From an uncultured Pseudomonadota bacterium (GTDB taxonomy: Bacteria > Pseudomonadota > Alphaproteobacteria > RF32 > CAG-239), in assembly GCA_949292335.1 (NCBI GenBank), contig CASEYY010000041.1, positions 40,955 to 104,954 of the forward strand: a DNA stretch of 64,000 bases. Direction: 5' to 3'. The stretch's first letter is position 1. Each line of letters starts with the position of its first letter. Under the pieces are notes generated by a model that saw only the letters and a list, made by a program, of their open reading frames with translations, did not search any database and was not told the origin of the DNA. Positions 44,646-54,142 of this stretch are shown piece after piece. The translations under genes and the position numbers were made by a program.

Positions 44646-45617
44646 CTACTCAAACGGATTAAACCAAACTTTGCGACGACCGCTGTTACTCTTTTTGTTT
44701 ATTATCTTAACATTGGCTTTACGTGCTTGAATTTTTTCCCAATCCCAAGGCATATAAAATTCGCCTTGCCACAGACCACGGCGGTTGGCTACGGCTTGCT
44801 CTTGATACGGTAAATATATTTTGGTTTGTCTGGTATCGGCAACCGCCCAACCGGAATTTACCAGAGCCGCTCCGATATCATAGGGGCCTAACATACATAC
44901 ACCGTAGGCGTTGCCTCGGTCGTCTTCAGATAAAATATGACATTTTACATCATTGTCAGCCAGCCAGTTACTTAACCATGATATTGACTGCTGTCCGCAT
45001 TTGTAGCCCTTGCCAGAAGAATCGGCACAAGTTTGTGATTTGTAGGGCGCGGCAACGCCATAGAGTTTAATTGCTCGACCGCCAAGAGCCAAAGTATCAC
45101 CGTTAATGACTCTGGTAACCCCTATGGTGTAAGGATAATTAAGCGGGTTAAATTCGTTGCTCTTTTTCTTCTTTTTCTCGGCTTTGGGCTGCAAAATATC
45201 GCCCATGTTTTCGCTGATTATGGGGTGCATATCTTCACCCACCAAATTTACCGTTCCGGTTTCTTCAAACTTAACTTCTTTTTCGGGCTCAACATTTGCA
45301 TTGGCTATAACCTCCGATGATGTCTTTACCCCTTGCCCCAAAAAGGTTTTGATATTATCACTTATGCCCCATATTCCGTCTTTTAAGGCTCCGATGGCAT
45401 AGAGAATGAAAAATACTACCGCCAGTAAAACTATTAATGAAGGCAAACATCCTATGGCTCGCCAGGCCATTTTGGCAAAAATGTAGAGAACCACAAGACC
45501 TATGATTAGTCCCAAAAAGCCGCCGCCTTGTAATAATGTATTATCACTCTGCGTTCCGGCTCCGCCGGCAAAAATAAGAAACATTGCAGCTGTTCCGAAA
45601 AGTATTTTCTTAATCAT
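44646..45617 (-). CDS. Membrane-anchored SNase-fold protein, probably inactive
   Basis: The 323-residue protein has two or three N-terminal membrane segments (within residues 1–80), a Lys-rich linker (AEKKKKKS) and a C-terminal staphylococcal-nuclease-like domain (TRVINGDTLALGGRAIKLYGVAAPY). In active thermonucleases the segment reads RLxGxDxPE and later DRYGR. Here the catalytic Arg, Asp and Glu positions are Lys, Ala and Tyr, and the second Arg aligns with Asn (DDRGN). The fold is likely but nuclease activity is doubtful. Several Cys could form disulfides. It is upstream of and nearly overlaps tsaE. Confidence 0.8.
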   Translation of the reverse strand: MIKKILFGTAAMFLIFAGGAGTQSDNTLLQGGGFLGLIIGLVVLYIFAKMAWRAIGCLPSLIVLLAVVFFILYAIGALKDGIWGISDNIKTFLGQGVKTSSEVIANANVEPEKEVKFEETGTVNLVGEDMHPIISENMGDILQPKAEKKKKKSNEFNPLNYPYTIGVTRVINGDTLALGGRAIKLYGVAAPYKSQTCADSSGKGYKCGQQSISWLSNWLADNDVKCHILSEDDRGNAYGVCMLGPYDIGAALVNSGWAVADTRQTKIYLPYQEQAVANRRGLWQGEFYMPWDWEKIQARKANVKIINKKSNSGRRKVWFNPFE

Positions 45618-45702
45618 TATGTTGCCCTCTTCTTTGCTCGTTTTTATCCGCTGTTCAAATCTTATTTTATATTAGGTAAAAATAATGTAAATGGCAATAA
45701 AA

Positions 45703-45730
45703 AAGGCTTCTTGAGTGAAGCCTTAATTTT
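45703..45730. terminator. Terminator after the FTR-like gene
   Basis: AAGGCTTC-TTGAGT-GAAGCCTT perfect 8-bp stem flanked by A- and T-runs, so it could act on both strands. It lies just past the minus-strand gene at 45736. Confidence 0.8.
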
Positions 45731-45735
45731 TGTTT

Positions 45736-45963
45736 TTATTTTTTGCAATAGCAGTGGCAGTGGCACTCCCCGTCGCGTTCAATATCGGCCCTACAGGTTT
45801 CGGAGATACAATATCTTTTGGGATTTTGACCATCACAGGGACATCTTTGCCACTCTTCGTCACCAAACATCATTTGCTTGGCACGGGCAATTTTTTCAAC
45901 ATTTTTTGTGGTGCCGTATCCGGCCTTAGCACAAGTATCCAGCATTTTTTCCAAAATAGTCAT
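45736..45963 (-). CDS. Ferredoxin–thioredoxin reductase catalytic-domain-like mini-protein
   Basis: This 75-residue protein has eight Cys in its C-terminal half: RCPCDGQNPKRYC, ISETC, and GECHCHCYCKK. Spacing resembles the catalytic (beta) chain of ferredoxin:thioredoxin reductase, which uses CPC…C…CHC to hold a [4Fe-4S] cluster next to a redox disulfide. Such small stand-alone versions occur in anaerobes. A good AAAGGA ribosome site precedes the ATG. It sits between parB and a terminator, and may be co-transcribed with the par operon. A metal-binding role is also possible. Confidence 0.65.
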   Translation of the reverse strand: MTILEKMLDTCAKAGYGTTKNVEKIARAKQMMFGDEEWQRCPCDGQNPKRYCISETCRADIERDGECHCHCYCKK

Positions 45964-45978
45964 TTTTTATCCTTTCTT

Positions 45979-46938
45979 TTATTCTACAAATTTGATTGAA
46001 AATTTTTCATTGGAAGCTTCCGGAGCTTTAAATACAGTGTTTTGAATGTTTAATTCCGCTGATTTTTTCTGTTCCAATATGTTAATAATCATATCAAGCT
46101 CGGCAACAGAAGCATATTGCAAGACAACCTTGCCGCCACCTTGCTTGTTGGGAGTTATTTTTATGCGTAAACCTAAATTTTTGTTTAAGTTTTGCTCTAT
46201 ATCCAAAATATCTCCGTTTTTTTGCAGGCGAGGTTTTTTGGTGTTAGTGGCAGGAGCCTCTTTTTGTTTGGCAACTAAAGCCTCGGTATCACGAACATTT
46301 AAATCTTCTTTGATTATTTTTTCGGCCAATGCTTCGGCATTGTCAAGTCCGACCAAACAACGAGCATGTCCGGCAGAAAGTTTGCCTTGACTTACCATTT
46401 CCTGAACTTTTTCCGGCAGGCTTAAAAGTCTTAGCGTATTGGCAACATAACTGCGAGACTTACCAACTGTTGAGGCGATTTTTTCTTGAGTATGTGAAAA
46501 ATTGTCTATCAGCTTTTGATAGGCGTTTGCTTCTTCTATGGCTGACAGGTTTTCACGCAAGAGGTTTTCGATAAGAGCTATTTCCAGAACTTCGTTGTCG
46601 GAAAGCTCTTTAATAATTACCGGTACTTCGGTTAATCCGGCAATTTTGGAGGCTCTTAATCTTCTTTCGCCGGCAATAAGTTCGTATCCTTCTGCGGTTT
46701 TGCGAACGATGAGCGGTTGCAACACCCCTTTTTCCTTGATGGAAGCGGCTAAGGCGTTTATCGCGTCTTCATCAAAGTCTTTACGCGGTTGGAAATTACT
46801 AATGTGAATGTCATTAACATTTACATTGTTATCTGCTTTTTGATATGAAGTTTCGCTGTTAACGATATCCTCGTTCATTTCACCGAGCAGGGCTTCGAGT
46901 CCGCGACCTAAACTCTTTTTTTTGTTTTCTTCTAGCAT
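45979..46938 (-). CDS. parB: Chromosome partitioning protein ParB
   Basis: ParB is the CTP-dependent clamp that loads at parS and spreads. The 319-residue protein has KSLGRGLEALLG, the CTP/arginine motif IAGERRLRA and ENLLRENLSAIEEA, and an HTH (TVGKSRSYVANTLRLLSLP). The start is at 46938, overlapping the parA stop by seven bases. Two candidate parS sites lie 1.4 and 3.3 kb upstream. Confidence 0.96.
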   Translation of the reverse strand: MLEENKKKSLGRGLEALLGEMNEDIVNSETSYQKADNNVNVNDIHISNFQPRKDFDEDAINALAASIKEKGVLQPLIVRKTAEGYELIAGERRLRASKIAGLTEVPVIIKELSDNEVLEIALIENLLRENLSAIEEANAYQKLIDNFSHTQEKIASTVGKSRSYVANTLRLLSLPEKVQEMVSQGKLSAGHARCLVGLDNAEALAEKIIKEDLNVRDTEALVAKQKEAPATNTKKPRLQKNGDILDIEQNLNKNLGLRIKITPNKQGGGKVVLQYASVAELDMIINILEQKKSAELNIQNTVFKAPEASNEKFSIKFVE

Positions 46939-47711
46939 GCGATTAACTCTCTTTCTCTTTTCAATACTTCTTTGGTAAGGCCGATGTAAGCTTGGGAGCC
47001 CGGACATTTGAAATCATAAATCAAAACGGGTTTACCGTGTGAGGGGGCTTCTGATATACGAACATTGCGCGGAATTACAGTATCATACACCTTTTTACCA
47101 AAAAAGTTTCTGACATCATCTTCAACCATTTGAGTTAAGTTGTTGCGTTTGTCATACATGGTGAGGACAACACCTTGCAAAACCAGTGAAGGGTTGAAGT
47201 TTTTCTTAATGACATTTATGTTGCGGATCAGGTCAGAAATGCCTTCAAGGGCTAAAAATTCGCATTGTAACGGAACGATAACAGCATCGGCAGCAACCAA
47301 AGCATTAACGGTTATAAGACTTAATGACGGCGGACAGTCTATGAGAATGTAGTCATAGTTTACCGCTTCTTTGCCCAAAGCCTTTTTGAGAGAAAATTCG
47401 CGTTTTTCGACATCAACTAATTCTATTTCGGCGGCAGCCAAATCAGGTGATGACGGGACTATCGAAAAATTGGGTATTTCGGTCCAAACTACGGCGTCGG
47501 TGAGACGGCGAGTACCCAGCAAGACATCATATGAAGACGGCATACTGCCTTTTTTATCAACTCCCATGGAAGTTGAGGCGTTGCCTTGCGGGTCGAGGTC
47601 GATTACCAAAACCTTTTTTCCGGCCGCCGCCATGGCTGTGGCTACATTGACCGTGGTTGTGGTTTTGCCGACGCCGCCTTTGCGGTTGGCAACAGCTAAA
47701 ATTCTTGGCAT
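46932..47711 (-). CDS. parA: Chromosome partitioning ATPase ParA
   Basis: ParA is a Walker ATPase that moves ParB–parS complexes. The 259-residue protein has the deviant Walker A KGGVGKTTTT, DLDPQGNAS and DCPPSLSL. It overlaps rsmG at its start and parB at its end, forming rsmG–parA–parB. Confidence 0.97.
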   Translation of the reverse strand: MPRILAVANRKGGVGKTTTTVNVATAMAAAGKKVLVIDLDPQGNASTSMGVDKKGSMPSSYDVLLGTRRLTDAVVWTEIPNFSIVPSSPDLAAAEIELVDVEKREFSLKKALGKEAVNYDYILIDCPPSLSLITVNALVAADAVIVPLQCEFLALEGISDLIRNINVIKKNFNPSLVLQGVVLTMYDKRNNLTQMVEDDVRNFFGKKVYDTVIPRNVRISEAPSHGKPVLIYDFKCPGSQAYIGLTKEVLKRERELIAC

Positions 47712-48337
47712 TTATTTCCTCCTTTTTTCTTTGCTATATCGGTTATTATCAAGATTTTGCCGTCGGGCGAAAAGTCGCTTGCGGCAATTTGACATTTAAA
47801 TTTCCAAAGACTGTGTGCTTCTTTTAATTCTTGAGCATAACTTTGACCTTTAGGAAAAAGACAAACGGTTTTTTGATGGCAAAAGGGCAAGGCATATTTG
47901 AGCAAATCGGAAAGATTGGTCATGGCTCTTGATGTTATCACATCAAACTTACGATTCTTTATATTTTCGATTCTGTCGTTGATTATTTCGACATTGGTAG
48001 AGGTTTTTACGGCCACTTCATTTAAATACAGCGTTTTCTTTTTTATGCTTTCAACCAGTGTAACTTTTAAATACGGCGTTCTATCTTTAGAAGCGATAGC
48101 AATTACCATCCCTGGAAATCCAGCACCTGAGCCAAAATCAGCCAAAGTTTTTGCCTGTTCGGGGAGGTATTGCAGAAGCTGTAAAGAGTCAAGAAAATGC
48201 CTGTTCCATGCGTCAGCCAAACTCGAATTGCTCACCAAATTAAACTTCTGCTGCCACTCATTGAGTAATGACTGGTAGGTTTTTAATTGGTCGATTGTTT
48301 CACATGAAACATTGTATTTTTCTGCTAAATTTTTCAT
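47696..48337 (-). CDS. rsmG: 16S rRNA (guanine527-N7)-methyltransferase RsmG (GidB)
   Basis: RsmG methylates G527 of 16S rRNA. The 213-residue protein has WNLVSNSS-like RsmG N-terminal features (FNLVSNSSLADAWNRHFLDS) and the AdoMet motif DFGSGAGFPGMVIAI. It overlaps parA. A parS-like site lies within its first codons (48296–48311). It is separated from mnmG by two unrelated hydrolase genes. Confidence 0.95.
   Translation of the reverse strand: MKNLAEKYNVSCETIDQLKTYQSLLNEWQQKFNLVSNSSLADAWNRHFLDSLQLLQYLPEQAKTLADFGSGAGFPGMVIAIASKDRTPYLKVTLVESIKKKTLYLNEVAVKTSTNVEIINDRIENIKNRKFDVITSRAMTNLSDLLKYALPFCHQKTVCLFPKGQSYAQELKEAHSLWKFKCQIAASDFSPDGKILIITDIAKKKGGNKCQEF
48296..48311. promoter_or_regulatory. 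parS-like site in rsmG
   Basis: TGTTTCACATGAAACA differs from the widely conserved parS TGTTTCACGTGAAACA by one base at the centre. It lies near the 5' end of rsmG, next to parAB. Confidence 0.8.
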
Positions 48338-48456
48338 AACTTATTTTTATAAAAATTATAAAAAATTTAAAACACAAAAAGACAACTTATAAACACTATT
48401 TTTAGTAAAAACAAAAACAGCTATATTTTCAATAACTTAAACAGTGATAATTGAAT

Positions 48457-49284
48457 CTATTTATGAAAAGAAAAACGATTCTTACAACCAAATTCCGATA
48501 ACTTAGCCTCAACTTCGGCAAAATAAGAACCAACATGATTTGCAAAATGAGAGTCATCACTAATCAACAAAGGAATGTCCCGCTTTATCATTTCTTTCAC
48601 CAGCCACCAATCAGGGTAGGGACGGCCAATCCGTCTTAGGCCGTTTGTATTGACTTCACAGGCGGTTCCGGTTGCAGATAAGGCTTCAACTACCTTATAT
48701 TTATATTCATTCCAAGATTCTGTTATACATAAGTCAAACTGGCAGCAATAGTCAAAATGAGCTATAAAATCAAAATATCCGCTTTTTATGCTTGCTTCGG
48801 TGTTTAGCCAGTAGTTTCGCAATAACTCTTCTTTTTCTTCCGTGGTAATGCTTTCCGGAAGATTGTTGAGATGATAAATGTTACACATGAAACTTTCGTC
48901 GGCACTTCTGATAAAATGCGTGGCTCCGATTATATAATCAGGTTTTAGCTCCTTTATGGCTTTTTCAAAACTGTTACGCCACTTTGCGGACGGAAAAAAG
49001 TCTACTTCCATACCTTTGAGAACTTTTATTTTATGGTGTTCGGAGGCCTTGTCTATATCTTCATAATTTCGTTTATATACATCAATGAGCTTATTTATAT
49101 CACCAAACATTTGCGTATGAATAAACGGAATTTTGGCAAGGGTAGGGTGATAAATAAAATGATTGCTGATACCAAACTCTTCAAAACCAAAAGCTTCGGC
49201 AGCAGAAATCATCTCATCGGCAGTGTTGCGACCGTCAAATATTCCGGCAAAATTGGTATGACTATGGTAATTAAATCTTTGCAT
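48457..49284 (-). CDS. PHP-domain phosphohydrolase (histidinol-phosphatase-like)
   Basis: The 275-residue protein has the PHP motif FNYHSHTNF, DEMISAAEAFGFEEFGISNH and MEVDFFP, with later metal-binding His/Asp (FIAHFDYC, ISDDSHF). It resembles HisK-type histidinol-phosphatases, but the substrate is uncertain and no his genes are adjacent. A degenerate parS-like 16-mer (two mismatches) occurs within it at 48879. Confidence 0.82.
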   Translation of the reverse strand: MQRFNYHSHTNFAGIFDGRNTADEMISAAEAFGFEEFGISNHFIYHPTLAKIPFIHTQMFGDINKLIDVYKRNYEDIDKASEHHKIKVLKGMEVDFFPSAKWRNSFEKAIKELKPDYIIGATHFIRSADESFMCNIYHLNNLPESITTEEKEELLRNYWLNTEASIKSGYFDFIAHFDYCCQFDLCITESWNEYKYKVVEALSATGTACEVNTNGLRRIGRPYPDWWLVKEMIKRDIPLLISDDSHFANHVGSYFAEVEAKLSEFGCKNRFSFHK

Positions 49285-49345
49285 ATATATTCTCTCATTA
49301 TTCTATAATGGGGGTAATATTATGAGATTTTGTTTAATATTTTCT

Positions 49346-49951
49346 TTATATGCCTAAAATTTTATAAATATCGCAACCGCATTTTTCATCAAAGTACTTT
49401 TTATTGGCGGCGGTATATTTTTCTAAGTTTGCCGTTTGTAATACAGATAAATTATATCTTTGGCGAATTCCTGCAATTCGCTCTTGAAATGATATCTTAT
49501 TCATACCCTCAAAAAACATATCACAGAGCTGTATTAAACGGTCATAATCATCATATTCTAGCTTTGAAATAATTGATTTTGCCTCTTGCAAATCTTTGAT
49601 ACTATATGAAGAGTACTCGTTAAAAGCAAAACTATGATCAGGAAATGAGTGGGTGATACATATTCTGGCAACATCATCAAAACCTTTTCTCTTCATTTCT
49701 TGGTAACCAAAAATAAAATGTGCGGTTCTTGATTTCTTTTCATTTTGAATTTTTCCGTAATCATGAAGCAATCCCAAAACATAAGCCTTGTTACCTTCAA
49801 TACCGCAAGATAATGCAATCTTTTCGGCGGATTCTGCAACACCTGATGTGTGAAATATGTATTCTTTGGCTTTCTCTTTATTCCATTTACAGTTTCCGCT
49901 TAAACTTTCTTGCCAAAGAGATATAGCTGTTGTTATATCTGGGTAACTCAT
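49346..49951 (-). CDS. HD-domain phosphohydrolase
   Basis: The 201-residue protein has the HD-superfamily metal motif GLLHDYGK preceded by [13 protein letters not shown], and ICITHSFPD later. Such proteins hydrolyse nucleotides or other phospho-compounds; the substrate is unknown. Its ATG overlaps the mnmG stop, so it is coupled to mnmG. It and the PHP gene interrupt the usual mnmG–rsmG order. Confidence 0.82.
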   Translation of the reverse strand: MSYPDITTAISLWQESLSGNCKWNKEKAKEYIFHTSGVAESAEKIALSCGIEGNKAYVLGLLHDYGKIQNEKKSRTAHFIFGYQEMKRKGFDDVARICITHSFPDHSFAFNEYSSYSIKDLQEAKSIISKLEYDDYDRLIQLCDMFFEGMNKISFQERIAGIRQRYNLSVLQTANLEKYTAANKKYFDEKCGCDIYKILGI

Positions 49952-51792
49952 TTTTTGATGTATCCTAAAAGTGCGGTGATTGCTGCCGGAGTAACTCCGG
50001 GGATGCGAGAGGCTTCACCTATGGTTGCAGGACGGACAGCTGAAAGCTTGCTTGTCATCTCGCGTGAAAGTCCGCCGATTTTGGTATAATCAATATCTTC
50101 TCTTATTCTTAAATTCTCGTCTTTTTTGAAGACTTCAATATCAGCAAGTTGTCTTTTTATATAGCCGGAATATCTGGCCTCTATTTCTACTTGTTCGTAT
50201 ACATCCAAAGGAATTTTGGCAACTTCAGGAAACATTTTGCATATTGTTTCATGTGAAACATCGTTGTATGAAAGAATGTTGAATAAGGTGCGTTTGCTAC
50301 CATCCTTCTTAACATTTATATTGTTATCCGCCAGAACATCGTAGCTTACAAAAGTTTCTTCACTAAACTTTTTGAAATCGGAAACAGCTTGTTTTTTAGC
50401 TTTAAATACACCGTATCTTAATTCTGAAACACAACCTTTTTCATAACCTTTTTCGGTTAGCCGCATATCGGCATTGTCCGAGCGCAAAAATAATCGATAT
50501 TCCGAACGCGAAGTAAACATACGATACGGTTCATCGACACCCTTGGTGATTAAATCGTCTACCATTACTCCAATGTAGGCTTCACTTCGGTCAATAACAA
50601 ACTCGCCACCGTCTTTAGTTTTAAGAGCAGCATTGATACCGGCTAATAAGCCTTGGGCTGCAGCTTCTTCATAGCCGGTAGTACCGTTAATCTGACCAGC
50701 CAAAAATAATCCGGAAATCTTTTTGGTTTCTAAGCAATGGTTTAATTCTTTGGGGTCTACATAGTCGTACTCAATAGCATAGGCCGGACGCAGAATTTTG
50801 ACATTCTCCAAGCCTTTTATGGTGTGTATGAAGGCATCTTGGACATCTGCCGGCAAAGAGGTTGATATACCATTGGGGTAGACAACATCGGTGTTTAATC
50901 CTTCCGGTTCCAAGAAAATTTGGTGACTGGTTCGGTCGGCAAATTTTACTAATTTATCTTCGATACTGGGACAATACCTCGGTCCAATACCGGTTATCAG
51001 ACCGGAAAACAGTGCACATTTAGAGAAATTATCACGGATTATCTTATGAGTTTCTTCATTGGTATGTGTTATGTAACAACTTATTTGCGGTGTGGTAATC
51101 TCGGTAGTTAAAAAAGAAAAAGGGCAGGGTACTTCATCACCGTCTTGTCTTTCTAATATATCCCAGTTTATGGTTTTACCATCAAGTCTGGCCGGTGTGC
51201 CGGTTTTGAGACGACCGACTTTTAGTCCTTTTTGCTTTAAATACGGTGTTATGCCGCTACAAGAAACTTCTCCAACCCTACCGCCAATGGTTGCTTCGTG
51301 TCCGGTAAACATTACGCCGTTGAGGAATGTTCCGGTGGTGAGAACTACTGCTTTTGCTCTTATCTCACTCTTATCGGCCAAAATAACTCCGCAAACGCTA
51401 TCTTCGGCAAAAATTAAACCTTCTGCGGCTGCCTCTATTATTTCAAGATTTTTTTGTTCAATCAAAGCTTCTTGCATATACTTCTTGTACAATTCACGGT
51501 CGGCCTGAGCCCTGGGGCCTCTTACCGCAGGTCCTTTAGATGCATTGAGCATACGAAACTGGATGCCGGCCTTATCGATTACTCTGCCCATCAAACCATC
51601 AAGAGCATCTATTTCTCTGACCAAATGTCCTTTGCCTAATCCGCCGATTGCCGGATTGCAAGACATTTCTCCGATAGTACTTATCTTATGGGTTATAAGT
51701 GCCGTATCGGCTCCCATCCGTGCCGAAGCTGCCGCAGCTTCACATCCAGCATGTCCGCCGCCGATAACTATTACATCGTAAAAATCTTTCAT
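49948..51792 (-). CDS. mnmG: tRNA uridine-5-carboxymethylaminomethyl modification protein MnmG (GidA)
   Basis: MnmG acts with MnmE on wobble U34. The 614-residue protein has the FAD motif [34 protein letters not shown], the TGTFLNG and [10 protein letters not shown] motifs, and [18 protein letters not shown]. mnmE is upstream on the same strand. A parS-like site lies inside the gene (50245–50260). Confidence 0.97.
   Translation of the reverse strand: MKDFYDVIVIGGGHAGCEAAAASARMGADTALITHKISTIGEMSCNPAIGGLGKGHLVREIDALDGLMGRVIDKAGIQFRMLNASKGPAVRGPRAQADRELYKKYMQEALIEQKNLEIIEAAAEGLIFAEDSVCGVILADKSEIRAKAVVLTTGTFLNGVMFTGHEATIGGRVGEVSCSGITPYLKQKGLKVGRLKTGTPARLDGKTINWDILERQDGDEVPCPFSFLTTEITTPQISCYITHTNEETHKIIRDNFSKCALFSGLITGIGPRYCPSIEDKLVKFADRTSHQIFLEPEGLNTDVVYPNGISTSLPADVQDAFIHTIKGLENVKILRPAYAIEYDYVDPKELNHCLETKKISGLFLAGQINGTTGYEEAAAQGLLAGINAALKTKDGGEFVIDRSEAYIGVMVDDLITKGVDEPYRMFTSRSEYRLFLRSDNADMRLTEKGYEKGCVSELRYGVFKAKKQAVSDFKKFSEETFVSYDVLADNNINVKKDGSKRTLFNILSYNDVSHETICKMFPEVAKIPLDVYEQVEIEARYSGYIKRQLADIEVFKKDENLRIREDIDYTKIGGLSREMTSKLSAVRPATIGEASRIPGVTPAAITALLGYIKK
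50245..50260. promoter_or_regulatory. parS-like site in mnmG
   Basis: TGTTTCATGTGAAACA is the reverse complement of the site in rsmG, so the two match exactly in opposite orientation. One base differs from consensus parS. Confidence 0.8.
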
Positions 51793-51870
51793 TTTTTATG
51801 AGGCCTTAAAAAATTTTACCTAAATCTTGCCGGCATTATAATCAAAAAAATTTATAAATCAATAAAAGCC

Positions 51871-51903
51871 ATAAAAAAAGAGCGTCACCAAAACGCCCTT
51901 TTT
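51871..51903 (-). terminator. Terminator of mnmE
   Basis: On the minus strand AGGGCGT-loop-ACGCTCT is followed by seven Ts, about 20–50 bases after the mnmE stop. Confidence 0.75.
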
Positions 51904-51921
51904 ACAAAATTTAACAAGATT

Positions 51922-53265
51922 CTATTTACCAATGCAAAAATCACCGAATATTTTATCTAAAATCTCGTCAACTTCTATCCGACCGGTGATTTTACCTAAA
52001 GCTCTGGCGGCAAGACGAACATCTTCCGCCGTCAGCTCAATCTCTTTATCAAAACTAAAGTTTTGCAGATTTTCCAAAACATCTTTCAAAGCTTCTCTAT
52101 AACGGCTTCTGGTAATCAAAAGATTGGAGTTTGAAGTAAAACGGTCTTTGATATTTTGGAATATCGCCTGCAAAACCTTATCTACCCCTTGCTTTTGTTT
52201 GGCTGAAATGACCAAACATCCTGCTTTTTCCAATTCAAAACATTGTTCCGGAGATATTTTATCACTCTTATTGGCAACAAAAAGAGCCTTATCTTTTAAT
52301 GAATCTCTTATTTTGTCAAACACTTGAACCGTGTCCGATGAAGCATCAAATAAACATATTACCAAATCTGCATCATGAATTTTACCATAGGCTATATCTA
52401 TGCCTTTCTTTTCGATTTCCTCTTCGGTTTCTCTTAAACCTGCCGTATCGGTAAACATTACCGGATAACCGTTCAAATCTAAGTGGACATCTATGGCGTC
52501 GCGTGTAGTACCGGCAATATCAGAAACAATAACCGCGTCTCTTTTTACTATGGCATTTAATAAACTTGATTTGCCGGCATTGGGAGCTCCGACAATTACC
52601 ACTCTAAAGCCTTCGCGTAATCTTTCTCCTATAGAATCACTGTTCAAATGTTCTTTTATGCCGTTTTCTAGTTTAAATACAGTGTTATTCATATTATCTA
52701 TTACCGAAGAAGGTATGTCTTCATCAGGAAAATCTATGTATGCTTCCAAATGAGCCAATATCTTTACCAGCTCGGAACGCCAATTTTCATATAAGTTCTT
52801 TAATCCGCCTTCCATCTGACGCATGGCATATTTTTGTTGTTCTGAGGTTTCGGAATCTATTAAATCAGCCAAACCCTCTGCTTCGGTCAAATCCATTTTA
52901 CCATTATAAAAAGCGCGTTTGGAATATTCTCCTGGTTCGGCCATACGAAAACCTTCGATTTGCGACAAACAATTCATAACCGAACTTATTACAGCCTTGG
53001 AACCGTGAGTTTGAAATTCAACAATATCTTCTCCGGTAAAAGAATTCGGCGCCTTAAAATACAAAACCAAACTCTCATCCAAATTTTCGGTTCTATCCAA
53101 ATTGTGAAGTTTGGAAAAATAGGCATAACGCGGTTTGATATTTTTTATATCAATATCGGTCATCTGTTCAACTGCTTTTAGTGCTTCGGCTCCGGAAATT
53201 CTGATTACGGCAACACCAGATTTTCCGTAAACCGTCGATAAAGCATAAATAGTTTGGTTTGTCAC
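51922..53265 (-). CDS. mnmE: tRNA modification GTPase MnmE (TrmE)
   Basis: MnmE is the GTPase partner of MnmG. The 447-residue protein has TIYALSTVYGKSGVAVIRISG, SFTGEDIVEFQTHG, the G1 motif GAPNAGKSSLLN, DTAGLRE, NKSD and the conserved C-terminal CIGK. It lies about 120 bp upstream of mnmG, with its own terminator. Confidence 0.96.
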   Translation of the reverse strand: MTNQTIYALSTVYGKSGVAVIRISGAEALKAVEQMTDIDIKNIKPRYAYFSKLHNLDRTENLDESLVLYFKAPNSFTGEDIVEFQTHGSKAVISSVMNCLSQIEGFRMAEPGEYSKRAFYNGKMDLTEAEGLADLIDSETSEQQKYAMRQMEGGLKNLYENWRSELVKILAHLEAYIDFPDEDIPSSVIDNMNNTVFKLENGIKEHLNSDSIGERLREGFRVVIVGAPNAGKSSLLNAIVKRDAVIVSDIAGTTRDAIDVHLDLNGYPVMFTDTAGLRETEEEIEKKGIDIAYGKIHDADLVICLFDASSDTVQVFDKIRDSLKDKALFVANKSDKISPEQCFELEKAGCLVISAKQKQGVDKVLQAIFQNIKDRFTSNSNLLITRSRYREALKDVLENLQNFSFDKEIELTAEDVRLAARALGKITGRIEVDEILDKIFGDFCIGK

Positions 53266-53455
53266 TTTTTCTCTCCTCTTATTGCTTTTTTATAACGAGA
53301 TTGTTTCATTAAAGCAAGTTTTAAAAGCGACTCCAAAAAAAAGCCGTTTTTTTGACTTCTGAGAGATGATTTATGTTTTTTTAATAAAACTATCATAGAC
53401 TAATTAAAAAACCTCCGTACGGCCTTTAGAATTAATCGATTTTTTTGGGGTAAAA

Positions 53456-54112
53456 ATGAAAAAATTAGTAATCTGGGATTTTGACGGTGTAATTGCTGAT
53501 ACCGAAAAATTGTGGGTCTTATCGAGAATGGACCTGCTTAATAAATATTTTAATCTTAATTGGAATTTTGAAACCACAAATAAAAATATCGGCGGTCTTA
53601 GCGATAAAGATAAAAAAGCCGTGTTGCAAAAAATGGGAATAAATATCTCAGATGATTTTTGGAATGAAGCCCTAAAGCTCGATATGCAAAAATTAAAACA
53701 AGGTGTTGCTTTAACCGACGGTATTGAAGAAATTTTTAAAATAAACGATTTTGAACAATGCATTGCAACCGGAGGTACTTTCGCCAAAACCGAATTGAAA
53801 ATTAAACAAGTCGGTATTGAAAAATATTTTCCGCCGGAAAAGATTTTTACGGTTGATTTGGTTAAGTATGGAAAACCGGAGCCTGATATCTTTTTGTTGG
53901 CTGCCGATACTCTCGGTTTTAGTCCATCTGATTGCATAGTTGTCGAAGATTCAATTCCCGGAATTATTGCAGCTCAAAAAGCTAAAATGAATATTGTTGC
54001 TTTTGTAAAATATAGTACACCGCAATACATAAATGAAATCAGAAAACTTAATATTCAAAATATTTTTGATAACATGGCTGATGTTAAAAACTTTATTTTA
54101 AAAATGAAGTAA
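53456..54112 (+). CDS. HAD-superfamily hydrolase (beta-phosphoglucomutase-like)
   Basis: The 218-residue protein has the HAD motif I WDFDGVIADTE, motif II IATGG, the KYGKPEPDIF lysine motif and VVEDSIPGIIAA. The helical cap and length fit phosphatases or mutases of subfamily I. The substrate is unknown. It is the only plus-strand gene among the minus-strand block from cvpA to rho, and it has a clear GGGG ribosome site before the ATG. Confidence 0.83.
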   Translation: MKKLVIWDFDGVIADTEKLWVLSRMDLLNKYFNLNWNFETTNKNIGGLSDKDKKAVLQKMGINISDDFWNEALKLDMQKLKQGVALTDGIEEIFKINDFEQCIATGGTFAKTELKIKQVGIEKYFPPEKIFTVDLVKYGKPEPDIFLLAADTLGFSPSDCIVVEDSIPGIIAAQKAKMNIVAFVKYSTPQYINEIRKLNIQNIFDNMADVKNFILKMK

Positions 54113-54140
54113 AAAAGCTTCCACTCGGGAAGCTTTTTTA
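54111..54140. terminator. Bidirectional terminator between the HAD gene and rho
   Basis: GCTTCC-ACTC-GGGAAGC stem flanked by A6 and T6 runs, placed between convergent genes. Confidence 0.85.
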
Positions 54141-54142
54141 TC

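Noticed and set aside
48879-48894. A third parS site
   Set aside because: TGTTACACATGAAACT has two mismatches to the two identical sites and three to the consensus, so it was kept only as a remark.
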